A program made the translations under genes and the position numbers. From contig OX457074.1 of assembly GCA_949752795.1 (NCBI GenBank), positions 33,589,980 to 33,653,979 of the forward strand: DNA of 64,000 nt, in the 5' to 3' direction. The notes beneath the pieces are model-generated. The model did not search any database. It saw only the letters and a list, made by a program, of their open reading frames with translations, and was not told the DNA's origin. Shown here one piece after another: positions 33,246 to 44,229 of this stretch; the stretch's first letter is position 1, and the number at the start of each line of letters is the position of its first letter. This DNA is from Hyperoodon ampullatus. Its lineage: Eukaryota > Chordata > Mammalia > Artiodactyla > Ziphiidae.

Positions 33246-33675
33246 CTCTGAGGCTCCTCGTTCTAATATCTAAAGTCTAGAGTTACTTATTCAGGGCTTG
33301 GTCCTGCTTTGGCATCTCCTCTCACTAGACTTTCTTTCTATGTGATCTTATTACTGTGCTGTGTTCCAATCTGACCGTATACCAGTGTCTCCCAGCCCAC
33401 AATTCTCTTCTGAACTTGACCATTACCATCGACCACGGTAGCTCAAGAATGTTTCACAGCCACCTTGGTTTACTCTTGTCTAAAAAGAATTCCTTTCCAC
33501 CCTACTCCCACTTTGGTTCCATCATTTGTGTACTTTTTCTCCATATGTGGCTCCACAGTATCTTTGACCCTCAGGCTAGAAAACTTGGAATTATTCTTCA
33601 CTCCTCCCTTCTAATCATTTCCATGTCTAATCAGTCACCAAGTCTTCTGGGTTCTACTGTCTAAAGAGTTCATGA

Positions 33676-33888
33676 GGGCCTCCCTGGTGGCGCAGTGGTT
33701 GGGAGTCCGCCTGCCGATGCAGGGGATGCAGGTTCGTGCCCCGGTCTGGGAGGATCCCATGTGCTGCGGAGCGGCTGGGCCCGTGGGCCGTGGCTGCTGG
33801 GCCTGCGCGTCCGGAGCCTGTGCTCCGCAGCGGGGGAGGCCGCGGCAGTGGGAGGCCCGCGTACCACAAAAAAAAAAAAAAAAAAAAA
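33676..33888 (+). mobile_element. CHR-type SINE, short form, with clustered A-to-G differences
   Basis: Full-length copy with perfect 13-base duplications AAAGAGTTCATGA at 33663-33675 and 33889-33901. Versus the other copies it has at least eight A-to-G differences in its 3' half (for example GTGGGCCGTGG for GTGAGCCATGG, GCCGCGGCAGTGGGAGG for GCCACAACAGTGAGAGG). It sits inside a sense L2. Confidence 0.96.
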
Positions 33889-34075
33889 AAAGAGTTCATG
33901 AATTTATGAACCTATTTTCCTTTCGATTAACATTTACCCCATATCATTCTATCATTGCTGCTCTGCAGGTAGATCTTTCTCCTGTCACTCTTGGCCACCT
34001 CTGATCTCCTCTCCACTCAGCAGCCATGGTGACCCTAAGCAAACAAACAAAAAACAGAAAAGAAAGGAAACCTCC

Positions 34076-34215
34076 TGATAGAGGGGCTAATTCTCACGAC
34101 ACTGGCGATCACAGTACGATATATAAATGGATTAAACCAACATGTTGTACACCTTAAATTTATCCAGTGTTGTATGTCAAATATATTTCAATTAGAAAAT
34201 GTTTTTAAAAGAAAA
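34076..34215 (+). mobile_element. L1 3'-end tail, sense, inside L2
   Basis: 'aaccaacatgttgtacacct' and 'gttgtatgtcaaatatattt' then 'caattagaaaa' are the terminal blocks of an L1 3' UTR ('atgttgtacacctgaaac...ttgtatgtcaattatatctcaat'), ending in an A-rich tail. Confidence 0.8.
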
Positions 34216-34514
34216 AGAAAAGAAATCTGACCATGGAGCTCTCCTAACTAAAGTTCTTCAATGGTATCCTTAACCATGGAATCCTATGCTTTTGGTTCAT
34301 CATGGTTATCACTGTTTGTAATGATATAGTTATTGCTTGGTTTCCTTGGTTAATGTCTATCTCCCTCAGCTGTAAGTGCCATGAGGTCAGGGACCATGTC
34401 TGTCTGGTTTATCATTATGTACCAACCTTCAGCGCAATGCAGGGGCACGGGCCACGTGTTTGAAAAACAGTTTGACTCACTGAAGTATTAACGCTGCCAT
34501 ACTTACAGCATTGA

Positions 34515-35165
34515 GGCTCTGGAACAGTAAGAGACTATAGATTGAACAGAATAGAAACCCAAGAAATAGATCCAGATACATAAAATGATTTATTACTTGA
34601 TAAAAATAATTTACAATGGCCAAATTACGCAATACTCCTTTCTAGGAAAACTGAATAACTGGGGGAAAAATCAACCTCTGTATCGTGCCATACATTAAAA
34701 AGTATGTACATAATAAAATAACTAGAAGAAAATGTAGGTGAAAACTTTATAATTCTTAATTATGCTGGACCTTTATAAGCATAATTTAAAAAGAAGGAAT
34801 CACCAAAAAAAATTTACAGATGTGTAAAAAGGGTTTTAAAATTTTTACATACCTCACCCCTATTATTTTCTGTCCTAGAAGAAAAATTGCTACTCACAAT
34901 TGTAAGGAAATTGTGAGAAACTGGTACTAAAGTGTATGTACAGAGATGTTTAATATGATGGATTTAATTACAACTTAAATTAGGAATAATCTAAATGTAT
35001 GAAGTTTGAGGCATGGTTAAAGAATTACAATACATACATCCAAAGCAATACTACCCAGCCATTCCAGAGTGTGTCTTGGGAGATATGAAAGAAAAAGGAC
35101 ATGTTCACAAGGAAGTGTTAAGTGAAAAAGTGTTTCAAATAAAGTATTAAATATAATTCTGTTTT
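34515..35165 (+). mobile_element. Old L1 (L1M-type) ORF2 end and 3' region
   Basis: 'gaacagaatagaaacccaag' then 'aaatagatccagatacataa' is a hallmark L1 ORF2 block, followed by decayed 3' UTR blocks ('ctacccagccattccagagt', 'gttcacaaggaagtgttaag' then 'tgaaaaag'). Confidence 0.8.
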
Positions 35166-36496
35166 AACTTAAAAAACCAAAAACTTAAAGAAAATACATT
35201 AACTCTTTCCCCAACATATATCCACTGAATGCACATTAATTTCATAATCAGAAAACAACCAGCGTTCTGTTTAAAATCTAGATAGATATCTAGGTAGAGA
35301 GATAGCAGATGAATATTAAAACATACAGGTAGGTGCCAAAACATTTTTCAGATTTATCCAAAGCATTGAAAACAGTGTTCCTCAAGCTATAAAAATTGAA
35401 AATTTTTATAAATTTCATCAAATTTTTATGAAATTAAAAAAGGGTCTAAAAATATTGACAAATATGCTCTTCCCTCATTGGAAGTTACTTATTAGAGGAA
35501 ATATAAGTTGAGTAGAAAATAATCAGTTACTCGGGAAGCTACCTCCAAGCAGTCTTTACCTACATCCAATGACTCCATAGCTGGCAAAGGAGTATGAAGA
35601 ATACCGAATGTATATTTTGATTCATTCATTAAAATACTATTAAATGGCTAGCATGTCCAAGACACTGCAGAGGACACGGGAAGGAAAAAACAAAGAGTTT
35701 CTGGGTTAGGACTTTAAAGGGTTGCTTGGAAGTTAGGATAAGTCAGGCATCTGTTTACTATTTTATATGAACAATCTCCTCCATCCAACAGAGTTGGCTT
35801 TTTTTCTTCTTCTTTTCCATTTTCTGCAACATCTCAATGTACTTATTTTCTAGAGGGAACCCAACACCCAAACAGCCACAAATGTTTGCTGGGCTCACTG
35901 GTTAAGAATGGTTGGTGGTTTGCAAAATATAAATAGAAGAAACTATAACCAGTTTCAGCCAGTCTGACGCCACTAAAAAAACTGATCAACAAATAATGAG
36001 AGTATGCTGCATCTTTCCTTAGTTCAGATCCAGAGCCCTTAGCTGGGGGTGATCACACCATTCTTTCTCCCTGGCAGGGCATTTCTATCCAAAGTCAGAC
36101 ACAGGAAATTCATGCTGCCTCGGTTTGAGCCTCTGGGGTAATTCAGTGTTTCAAAATGGTGCCGTCCTGAGAAGGAGCTCCCAGAAGATGCCATCCTTCC
36201 TCAGTGGGAATTGTTCTCATGTACTTAATGCTGATAAATTAGCAGAGTCTTCTTTTTGTGTTTCATCCTGTCTTGTGCACCCTCTTCCTTGGAGAGCTGG
36301 TCCACTCACAGTTGCAGCCTTCAATGTAGCACTGACGGACGTGCGGATCTTTGAACAGCTCCGTGGCTGCAACTTCACTCAGAGACCAGAGACATCTGCT
36401 TTATTTGATTTCAGAGAGATTGTGGTGCAGGCAATCCACGTTATTCAGCTATCCTAGGACTGATAACATACATCACCACTTTGCTTGGTAGGGCAT
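35166..36496. other. Unrecognised, repeat-poor non-coding sequence
   Basis: About 1.3 kb. A short antisense L2 piece is possible at 35618-35700. The 110-residue frame at 36125-36457 has no recognised domain. Confidence 0.35.
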
Positions 36497-36705
36497 TTTC
36501 ACATCTTTTAGCCAGCCTAAACCTCACAGAAACCCGTAAGGTAAGGAGGGCAAGACATATTCTTCTTGCCATTTTCCATAAGATTCAAGAATTTGAGAGA
36601 CTTTCTCAAGGCCACACAGCTAAGTAAATGCCAGAGACAGTCATGGAATTCCCACTGTTTATTCTTAAATTCAGTGGCTTTCCCATTCTCTCGTGCTGTC
36701 CGAAT
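36497..36705 (-). mobile_element. MIR SINE, antisense
   Basis: Nearly full antisense MIR: 'taaacctcacagaaacccgt' then 'aaggtaagg', 'ttgccattttccataagatt', 'ctcaaggccacacagctaag' and 'atggaattcccact'. Confidence 0.85.
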
Positions 36706-36721
36706 GTGATGCATTTATTCT

Positions 36722-38080
36722 TTTGGCAGCTGTTTATTGAGCACCTACTATAAATCAGATGTGTTCTAGCAACAGGGGGTCCGGCAGTGAATATATAGAT
36801 AAGGTTCTCGCCATTGGTGAGCTCCCATCCCAGTGGGGGGGGAGGCAGGGAACAAAGGCAGAAAACAAACAATTATAAAATGACAGAGAGTGCTCTATGG
36901 TATAGAGCACGCTGAGGGCTTCTTTAGTGAGTGTCCTCAGGAATTCAGGCTTCTTTGAGGAGGTGACATTTGAGCTCAGCTGTAAATGACAAGAAGGGGC
37001 CAGCCCCAGCCCTGTGAAGAGCTGAGGGAGGGGTTCTCCAGGGAGGGGGAACAGCAAAAGGAAAGGCTCTGTGGCACAAACAAGCTTAGCCTGTTCCTGG
37101 GACAATAAAATGACTTGTGTGGCTGGGCATAAGAAAATAGGGAACATTGATTATTTTTTAAAGGAAGCTAGATACATAGGCAAGCGCCTTCTCACGCGAG
37201 GTTTGAGAGGTTATGGTGAGAAGTTTGGGCTTTATTCCAAGAGCAGTGGGACGCCACTGAAGCAGGAACAAAGGACTGATTAAGAATTTTGAAAGATTCC
37301 CTCTGGCTGCCAAGTGAAGAATGAAGTGGGTTCTGCTAAGATAATAGTGTAAAGAGAAAGTCCAGTTTGGAGGACACCTGAGTGGTCCAGGAAAAGGAAG
37401 GAATGCTTGGACCCGGTGGGAGCCATGGGGATTGAGAGAAGAGAAGTGATCTGAGCTGCTTTTTAGAAGCAGAGCCGATGAGACTCACTGATAGATGAGA
37501 TGATCATGGGCGAAAGAGGGCAAGAAAGAGTAAAGGATGATGCCCTGGTGTTTGGTAACGGATGTTCTGTTTCTTTACTATTTATTAATCCATCTGTCTA
37601 TTCGACAAGCATTTAGCGCGTGCGAACTGGTCACCTCTACTCCGTGCCATGCGGTACCTAAGTGACATGATTCAAGCCCTTGCAGAGCTGGTAGACTCAT
37701 GGGAAACACAGAGAACTGAACAACTGTGATCCTGTGTAGTGAATTCTGTGATGGTGTGAGGGTCTTATAAGGAGAAAAGACAGCAGAACTGGCTTTGGGG
37801 AGGGACGAAGCGACACTCGTGCTGAATCCCCAGAGATAAGTGGGAGGTGCAGGGAAAATCATTAGATCCGGGGGAACCACATGAACAGAACCGGGAGGGA
37901 GGGGCACTCGAAGGATAGTGAGTCTCTCAGCGTTGCTGGAGCATGTGTGTGGGAGGTGGTGACAGACGGTGAAGCTGGAGAAATAAGCAAGAACCAGAAG
38001 ATGCAAAGGGGAGGCAACAAGCCTCTGTCCTGTAACCAGGACAGAGAAGGGATTTTCATTTTGGAGTCATCAGTTAGATG
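36722..38080 (-). mobile_element. L2 LINE, antisense, long copy
   Basis: 'tttattgagcacctactata' then 'aatcagatgtgttctagcaa', 'ttctttgaggaggtgacatt', 'gtttgggctttattccaaga', 'cagtgggacgccactgaagc' and 'gagtggtccaggaaaagg' track reverse-complement L2 in order. A second L2 start-like block begins near 37600, so there may be two copies in tandem. The minus-strand frames at 36755-37147 and 37578-38006 lie inside it and are spurious. Confidence 0.8.
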
Positions 38081-38099
38081 GGAAGAAGGCAGCTTGCAG

Positions 38100-38330
38100 G
38101 GGATTGTTTACAGCATAATCTCATGTTTGTTAAAACTTAAAAAAAATGTGTGTATATATATGTGTGTAGGTGTGTGTGTCTGTGTGAAAATGTTTAGAGA
38201 GGTGTAGAAAAAAGGTGCGGGAAGGTACACAAGGAACTGATAATGTCAGCAACCTCAGAAGTGTGGGAAGACAGGGACGGGTGCATTGCCATTTTCTCTG
38301 TGCAACTTATTCTGTTCAAAAGCACCTATT
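38100..38330 (+). mobile_element. Old L1 (L1ME-type) 3' tail with TG/TA repeat
   Basis: 'gattgtttacagcataatct' and 'gtgaaaatgtttagagaggt' correspond to the L1ME 3' UTR. A TGTGTG/TATATA simple repeat at 38148-38187 is internal. Confidence 0.55.
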
Positions 38331-38399
38331 TCTTATGTAAGCATTTTCAATATTATAAAGGAATCATTTAAAAACTATAACTCTGGCCACCACGTGCAG

Positions 38400-39540
38400 A
38401 ATGAATGGGCACGGGCCAGCCAGGTGGGGCGCCATGGCAGTGACCTCAGCCAGAGAGGATGCCGGGCTCCACCTAGGAAAGGACAGAGGGAGAGGGGTTA
38501 CCTTGGAGGGGAATCGGCACTGAGGGTGTGGGTGATGCGCTCAGGGACGCAGAAACCAGCCTGTGGAGAAGGGTTAGCCAGCATCTGGGAGCCGGAGCTC
38601 AGAAGGGATATCCAGGCCCAAGTCCCTAGAAATAGCAGGTAAGATCTACTGGGAGTGGAAGGGGGCGGGGCAGAGTGTGACAGCGCTGAAAAATACAAAG
38701 TGGTGTTGATGGGCCAGGAATGATGGAGACTCCAAGGAAAAAGGAAGGCGGATGAGATGTGTATGGAGGTGGAAACATAGACAGGGAAGATGCTTTCCCA
38801 GGAGCGTGGAGGATGGAATTGCTCCGCCCAGAGGCGGGGTGGTGGGGGGTTGGAGGAGGAGAGGCTGAGGGGAGCCTAGAACGACCTGCCACTTGGGGGG
38901 CGGGGGGCGGAGCCTGCAGCTGGTGGACCTGCGTTAGGCAGAGTCCCATCAACCACAGGTAGGAGGGACTGAGGGTGTGTGCACAGCGCCCCGGGGGGTC
39001 CGGACTCACGCGTGGCTAGAAGATTAACCAGTCCGGGGAGCTCTGCTGCAGCCCGGCCCTTCCCCCGGCCCTCCCCCATCACGGCCACCCTCTCCCCACC
39101 CCGCAGTGGAGCAGATGGTGCTTTGCAGATCACAGAGCTGCCTCCACAGACTGTCTGACGGGGAAATTTACATACAGAGATGAAACATCAGGCCTGAATC
39201 CAGACTTCTCAGAAATGGCCCAGTTGAGAGCTCCAGGTCGAAATGTCAGGTGTGGCCAAAGCAGTAGGGAAATAGACAGCCCTAGACGCATAATTAGGGG
39301 CGACAAAACACCTAAAGATAAGGCAATCCCCCCTTTCCGAAAAGAAGAGCCAGAGCCGGACCTTGAAGCGGGGCTGGACAGTCCCTCCTCCTCTGGTCCC
39401 TCCTCCGGGCCTGTGATGCCCCAGAGGAGGTTGCTTCCTCCTGTTCTCACCCCACAAAGTCTCCCTTCTTCTCCTCTCCGTCCTCTTTCAACTTGGCTTT
39501 TACCTTCCAGAGTGGGCAGCCTTAAGCGGGTGCTGTGAGA
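38400..39540. other. GC-rich, repeat-poor block with GC boxes and splice-like motifs
   Basis: Strikingly G/C-rich compared with its surroundings. GC boxes occur at 38661-38670 (GGGGGCGGGG), 38831-38839 and 38897-38910, plus the inverted form CCGCCC at 38824-38829. Donor-like CAG|GTAAGA lies at 38636-38644 and CACAG|GTAGGA near 38954-38964. A strong acceptor-like pyrimidine tract ending CCCCGCAG lies at 39091-39106. Short frames on both strands (38286-38642, 39215-39538 plus; 39130-39573 minus) have no recognised domain. It could be an unannotated promoter or non-coding exon, or simply a GC-rich island. Function is not supported by sequence alone. Confidence 0.4.
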
Positions 39541-39544
39541 GAGG

Positions 39545-39960
39545 GCTTTTTCTAAAATCGTGGTAAAATACACACAGCATAAAATGTACCATCTGAACCA
39601 TCTTTAAGTGTTCAGCTGGTGGCATTAAAGCACATTCACGTTGTTGTGCAACAGTCCCTACCATCATCCGCAGAACTCTTTTCATCCTGCAAAACTGAAA
39701 CTGTCCCCGTGAAACACTAACCACCCCCATCCTTCTCCTCCAGCCCCCCGGCGACCACCATTCTATTCCCTGTCTGTGAATTTGACAATTCTAGGAACCT
39801 CATGAGAAATCATATAGTATTTGTCTTTTTATGCCTGGCTTATTATGCACTGAGCATAATGCCCTCAGTTTTCATGTGTGTTGCAGCGAGGGTCAGATTT
39901 CCTTCCTTTTGAAGGCTGAATAATATTCCTTTGTATGTGTATACTAAGAGAGCCGTCTTT
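39545..39960 (-). mobile_element. Old L1 (L1M-type) 3' end, antisense
   Basis: 'aaaatcgtggtaaaatacac', 'ttcacgttgttgtgcaacag' then 'tccctaccatcatccg', 'ttctaggaacctcatgagaa' and 'gaaggctgaataatattcct' are reverse-complement L1M 3' sequence. Confidence 0.92.
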
Positions 39961-41390
39961 TATCTAGATTTTAAAGCAAGACCCTGACTCATCACCTTGG
40001 CAGAATTTCAGGTACCACTACAGGAGGGGTTCAGGGGCTGACACATCTTTTCCAAAGTCCTGCTGGAGAAGCAAGATGGGGTCTGATGCTTGGGCCTCAC
40101 CAGGAACTCCAAGCAGCTCCCAGGCTGACCACATTTCCTTGGTTTCAAGCTCACCCATAAATGTTCTCCCAGTCTCGGCTTTGGTAGCCCTCATTTTCAG
40201 GACTTTTTTCTATGTCCTTGTTCTTCAGAGGAGACCATAACTCCTTGGGTGAGCTCCTCCGCCAGGCTAGAGCCCTAGGTGACATGCCCACCCCTCTCGG
40301 AGCCTGGGCCGCTGCCTCGTGGGCACTGGGCTGAGGTCAGAGGCACCCCAGCTCCAAGCCACCAACGCCACCCTGCAGGAGAACCCAGGCTCAGCATGCC
40401 TCCGCCCACAGTCTGGAGAAACTTAGCGGGAACTCTGTGGAAGAATCAGCCCCATTGTTCATGGACCGCTTTGAAGATGAAGACAAGACAAATACACATA
40501 TTAGAAGTGCCAAGTTAAACCAATTAGTAAGGTAGTTTCCATGCAAATCACCTCAGAAATAGGGAAAAAATGATTTCTGCTTATCTCATAATTTTCTGGG
40601 TTCCTAAATTGCCCTAAACAGACTCCCTTCAAATGCTTTCCATGGCATGTCATCCTCGACTTCTGAGGCTTCTGCTCTTATTTTTCTTGAAGGCATTTTC
40701 TGATCCAACTAAAAAGTGTCACAATGAACAACAGCAGGAAAACAAAACAATACTATGGCTTTGTTTTTTATTTTTAAAGCCAATCAATTATGAGCACTGA
40801 ATGCTAATGGCTTTTGGAAGGGAGATTGGATGCAAAATGAAGATACTGTGAATTATCGCCTCACAATTTGATGTGCATTATTATTTTCCAGTCCTTTCAA
40901 GTCCCTGGCTTAGGGGAACAGCCCTACACTTATAGCATCCACAAAGGCAAATGCAGCTTCTTCATACACTGACCTGGGCGTGAGAGGTGAGCAATGGGAA
41001 TTCTGTGTGCCATGTGGCTCCAGCGCTGCCCACTCATCCCGCTGTGAACAAGTTTTCCGCTACAAGTGGAGCCCTGGAAGACTCCACTGGGTGTTCAAGA
41101 CAAGATTACAGCAGCATCTCCTGCCCTCATAAAGCATCTTTTGTTGATTCATACTTTGGTTGTTTCAGGGGTAATAAAGGAGCATATACACCAGTGATGT
41201 ACAAAGTTAGTTATTTTTTTTTTTTTTCTCATTGCTTTGACATAATCTGTGAAGGGCTACAGGGAAGAACACAGCTGCTAAGGTTGGCTTTTAGATCCCA
41301 CGAAGGGAACAAAACATGGTGCAGAAAATGAGTGGGGTGGGCTGAAATTAACATAGTTCATAAAAGGAGAGACAGCCCATCCTAGTGGCT
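39961..41390. other. Repeat-poor AT-rich block, possible conserved non-coding element
   Basis: No transposon recognised. 40500-40920 holds a POU octamer ATGCAAAT (40541-40548), homeodomain-like CAATTAG (40521) and CAATCAATTA (40781-40790), and SOX-like ACAAT motifs. These are short motifs that also occur by chance. Small frames at 40279-40518 and 40987-41331 have no known domain. Confidence 0.3.
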
Positions 41391-41394
41391 GGAG

Positions 41395-41600
41395 TGGTTT
41401 GGAGGTGGACATTGGCTCTGATGCCCCCCTCTGCATTTATCGTTTTCTTCTCTGTAAAATGGGACGATAATAGGACTTATCTCAGCAGGTTGTTAGGGAG
41501 CTTACATGAGACAAGGCAGCCTGTAAAGCACTTAGCAAAGTGCCTGCATTCCATGGCACTCAAGAAATAGTAGTATCGTTTTATTTAATTAGTTATTATT
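41395..41600 (+). mobile_element. MIR SINE
   Basis: 'ttctctgtaaaatgggacga' then 'taataggacttatctcagca', 'cctgtaaagcacttagcaaa' then 'gtgcctgcattccatggcac' are sense MIR. Confidence 0.85.
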
Positions 41601-41949
41601 GACCTTTAGAAGGCAAAACTGAAAGTATATCATCATCGGAAAGGTCAACAAAGATCCAGCTGACAAAACAGGACTTGAGCTGGGCCAGCTGGGGCAGGGA
41701 GTGTCCCTGTTGCTCTCTGCTGCGCTAGGAAAGTAACTGGAGAGAATCTCCGGGAGGCGATGCGGTCAGCGGGGCAGGGCGGGGTTACGAGATAAGACCT
41801 CAGGACACCAGCTGGCCGCAGCAGTGGTTTTGAGCTGATTAGGGGAGGAGAGGCTTAGTAGGTTAGAGGGAGTCTGATGGGAACGCACTTTCAAAAGCCA
41901 TAAAGCCGTGCGTGGGTGAGCTGAGTGCTATCGCTGGAAGTAGATGGAC
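41601..41949. other. Unrecognised non-coding sequence
   Basis: Nothing recognised. Confidence 0.3.
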
Positions 41950-42235
41950 GTACGTTTTGCTTGAGAAGCAGGAGCATTTCGAATTCTTCTGTAAGGATGA
42001 GGAGCCATGGAAGGGTTTGGACCAGCAGGTGGAGTGAATCTGCAGCAACGGGCAGTTTCTATAGATGAGAAGGACAAGACGAGTAGACTAGTTATGAAAA
42101 TTCTCGAAATCCAGCGTGGGCGGGGTGGAGGCTTTGAAGAAGACAGAGGCTTTGGGAGTGAGGAGGAACAGACGTGAGGCCAAACAACAGTGAAGAAGGG
42201 AGACAGGGAATGAGGAAATAGAGAACGCACAGGGC
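41950..42235 (-). mobile_element. L2 fragment, antisense
   Basis: 'ttctgtaaggatgaggagcc' then 'atggaagggtttggaccagc' and 'aggtggagtgaatctg' follow antisense L2 ('...gggaagccatggaagggttttgagcagg'). Confidence 0.55.
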
Positions 42236-43224
42236 TTTCAGGTGTTCAGCCTGGCGATAATCACAGCTAGTCCTAAACAAAAGCATGACGTACCTATTTC
42301 TCTCCCTTGGCACAGAAACACACACACACCTTTCAATATCATCTCTGCTTTGTTGATTCTGATCCCTACCCTAAGCTCCCTCTTCAGCCCCAATGTCCGA
42401 AGGAGCCAGCAATTCTATTTACCTCCTGGGGACCCACCCTTAAGGCACAATCCAGGAACTCTACCCGCACCCCGCCTTGCCCCCGACCTACCATCCCCAG
42501 ACGATAGAACTTGCTAGAGAAATAGTCAAAACTGACCCTTTCCCTCAGGCCTGCTCTCTGCTAGGTAACAGTGAGTCAATCTAATAAAGGTAATTCCACT
42601 AATCCATTGACGATCCTGGCAGGTTCAGGCATCTTCTCTCTAATTTCACTTATCTGCATGCTAATTGGGTATCCAGAGACCATCCCTCACTCCAAAGACA
42701 CGGGGGTCTTGGCTATGCCTCTAATACCCCTCGTGTTGTTATTATTTTCTCTCTCTGGGACTCGGTTTCTTCATTTGTTAGAAAGAAGCTACATGATGTG
42801 TAAGATTCCATGCACGTCTAAAATTGGATACTTCTATTGTCCACCCTGAGCAGGATAAGCCATTTCTGGCACCCCCTTCCTGAAAGGGACGTGAGGATTT
42901 CACAGAAAGGTTTTGGTCACCCTAGGCTACTGGGGGCCACATGAAGGCCCCCAAGCATCGGGCCCAACGTGGAGCGTTTACACCTAACACGACTTATCAG
43001 CAGACACCCACCTAGACTGGCGAGAAGTTTGGGAGAGAATAAAACATGCTCATTTTGGTTCTACAGCCCCTGAGCCCGAGGGGGGCTGTCAAGGAGAAAG
43101 TTGTAAAACCCTGGAAAGTTCAGCTCTGATAACCTTCTGAGATTTTCTGTTTTAATATATTGTTTAAATTGCCTGCTTATACCAAGATATTCCCTACTTT
43201 ATTTCAAAGAGCAGTGAGAGGAAA
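42236..43224. other. Unrecognised sequence with MIR-like core and a retroviral primer-site-like motif
   Basis: 42745-42835 ('tctctgggactcggtttctt', 'catttgttagaaagaag') is probably a sense MIR. GGGCCCAACGTGGAG at 42959-42973 resembles a lysine-tRNA primer-binding site. I could not define an LTR around it. The 92-residue frame at 42571-42849 has no recognised domain. Confidence 0.35.
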
Positions 43225-43520
43225 ACAAAACAAAACCAAAAAAGACCCCAGAAACAAATTAAACATCTAGAGGCTACTGAATATACTGTGATATGTTCAC
43301 ACAGTGGAATAAAACACAGAGAAAATGAATGAATAAGGCTAAGTGATCTGAGAAGGATGCCAGTGAGTGAAAAGAAGCAAATTCCAGAACTGCCCATGGT
43401 CTCTGAGATATAAAGCTTGACAATAAGCAAAACTTAAAAACACACATACACATAAAGAAGAAGGATAGGAATAAGTTCAAAATCTAGGATAGTGGGGACT
43501 TCTCTTTTTGTGCCAAAAAT
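43225..43520 (+). mobile_element. Possible old L1 3' region
   Basis: 'taaacatctagaggctactg', 'atgttcacacagtggaataa' and 'gggacttctctttttgtgcc' fit the sense L1ME order only loosely. Confidence 0.35.
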
Positions 43521-43768
43521 TAGGGCAAAGTGTCGAGTTTTTTATAATCGCCATTTACTACAATGTTAGCTGTAGATTGTTCATGGTTACACATTATCCG
43601 GGTAAGTTTCTTTTTATTCTTAGTTTGCTGAGAGTTTCTATCATGCATGTGTTTTACATTTTATGCAAACTTTTTCCACATACATTGAGTTGATCATGAA
43701 ATGTTTTCCTTTATTTCTTTACCATAGTGAAATACACTGATTTTTGAATACTATACCAGTCATGCACT

Positions 43769-44163
43769 TTTTAAAATTTATTTATTTATTTATTTATTTT
43801 TGGCTACGTTGGGTCTTTGTTGCTGCACGTGGGCTTTCTCTAGTTGCGGCGAGCAGGGGCTACTCTTCATTGTGGTGCACGGGCTTCTCATTGCGGTGGC
43901 TTCTCTTGTTGCAGAGCATGGGCTCTAGGCGTGTGGGCTTCAGTAGTTGTGGCATGCGGGCTCAGTAGTTGTGGCTTGCAGGCTCTAGAGCGCAGGCTCA
44001 GCAGTTTTGGCGCACGGACTTGGTTGCTCCACGGCATGTGGGATCTTCCCGGGACAGGGATCGAACCCGTGTCCCCTGCATTGGCAGGTGGATTCTTAAC
44101 CACTGTGCCACCAGGGAAGCCCTGGCAGGTGGATTCTTAACCACTGCACCACCAGTGAAGTCC
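43769..44163 (-). mobile_element. CHR-type SINE, long form, antisense, with duplicated head
   Basis: Antisense long SINE with an (ATTT)n tail at 43776-43801. Perfect 12-base duplications CAGTCATGCACT at 43757-43768 and 44164-44175. The 41-base 5' head occurs twice in tandem: 44082-44122 and 44123-44163 with four differences. Frames at 43744-44250 on both strands are artefacts of it. Confidence 0.95.
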
Positions 44164-44229
44164 CAGTCATGCACTCTTAAGTGCATGACTCCCTCCCTGT
44201 CCCATGATGTTTTATCATTTTTATATAGC

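Larger units (their letters stand above)
33250..34450 (+). mobile_element. L2 LINE, sense, broken by a SINE and an L1 tail
   Basis: Sense L2: 'actggaattattcttcactc'-like block at about 33587 ('cttggaattattcttcactc'), 'atgtctaatcagtcaccaag' then 'tcttctgggttctactgtct' before the SINE, 'tcattgctgctctgcaggta' after it, 'gaaatctgaccatggagctc' then 'ttcttcaatggtatcctt' after the L1 tail, and the 3' end 'tgccatgaggtcagggacca'. Frames at 33356-33664 and 33672-34004 cross these joins and are not genes. Confidence 0.8.
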
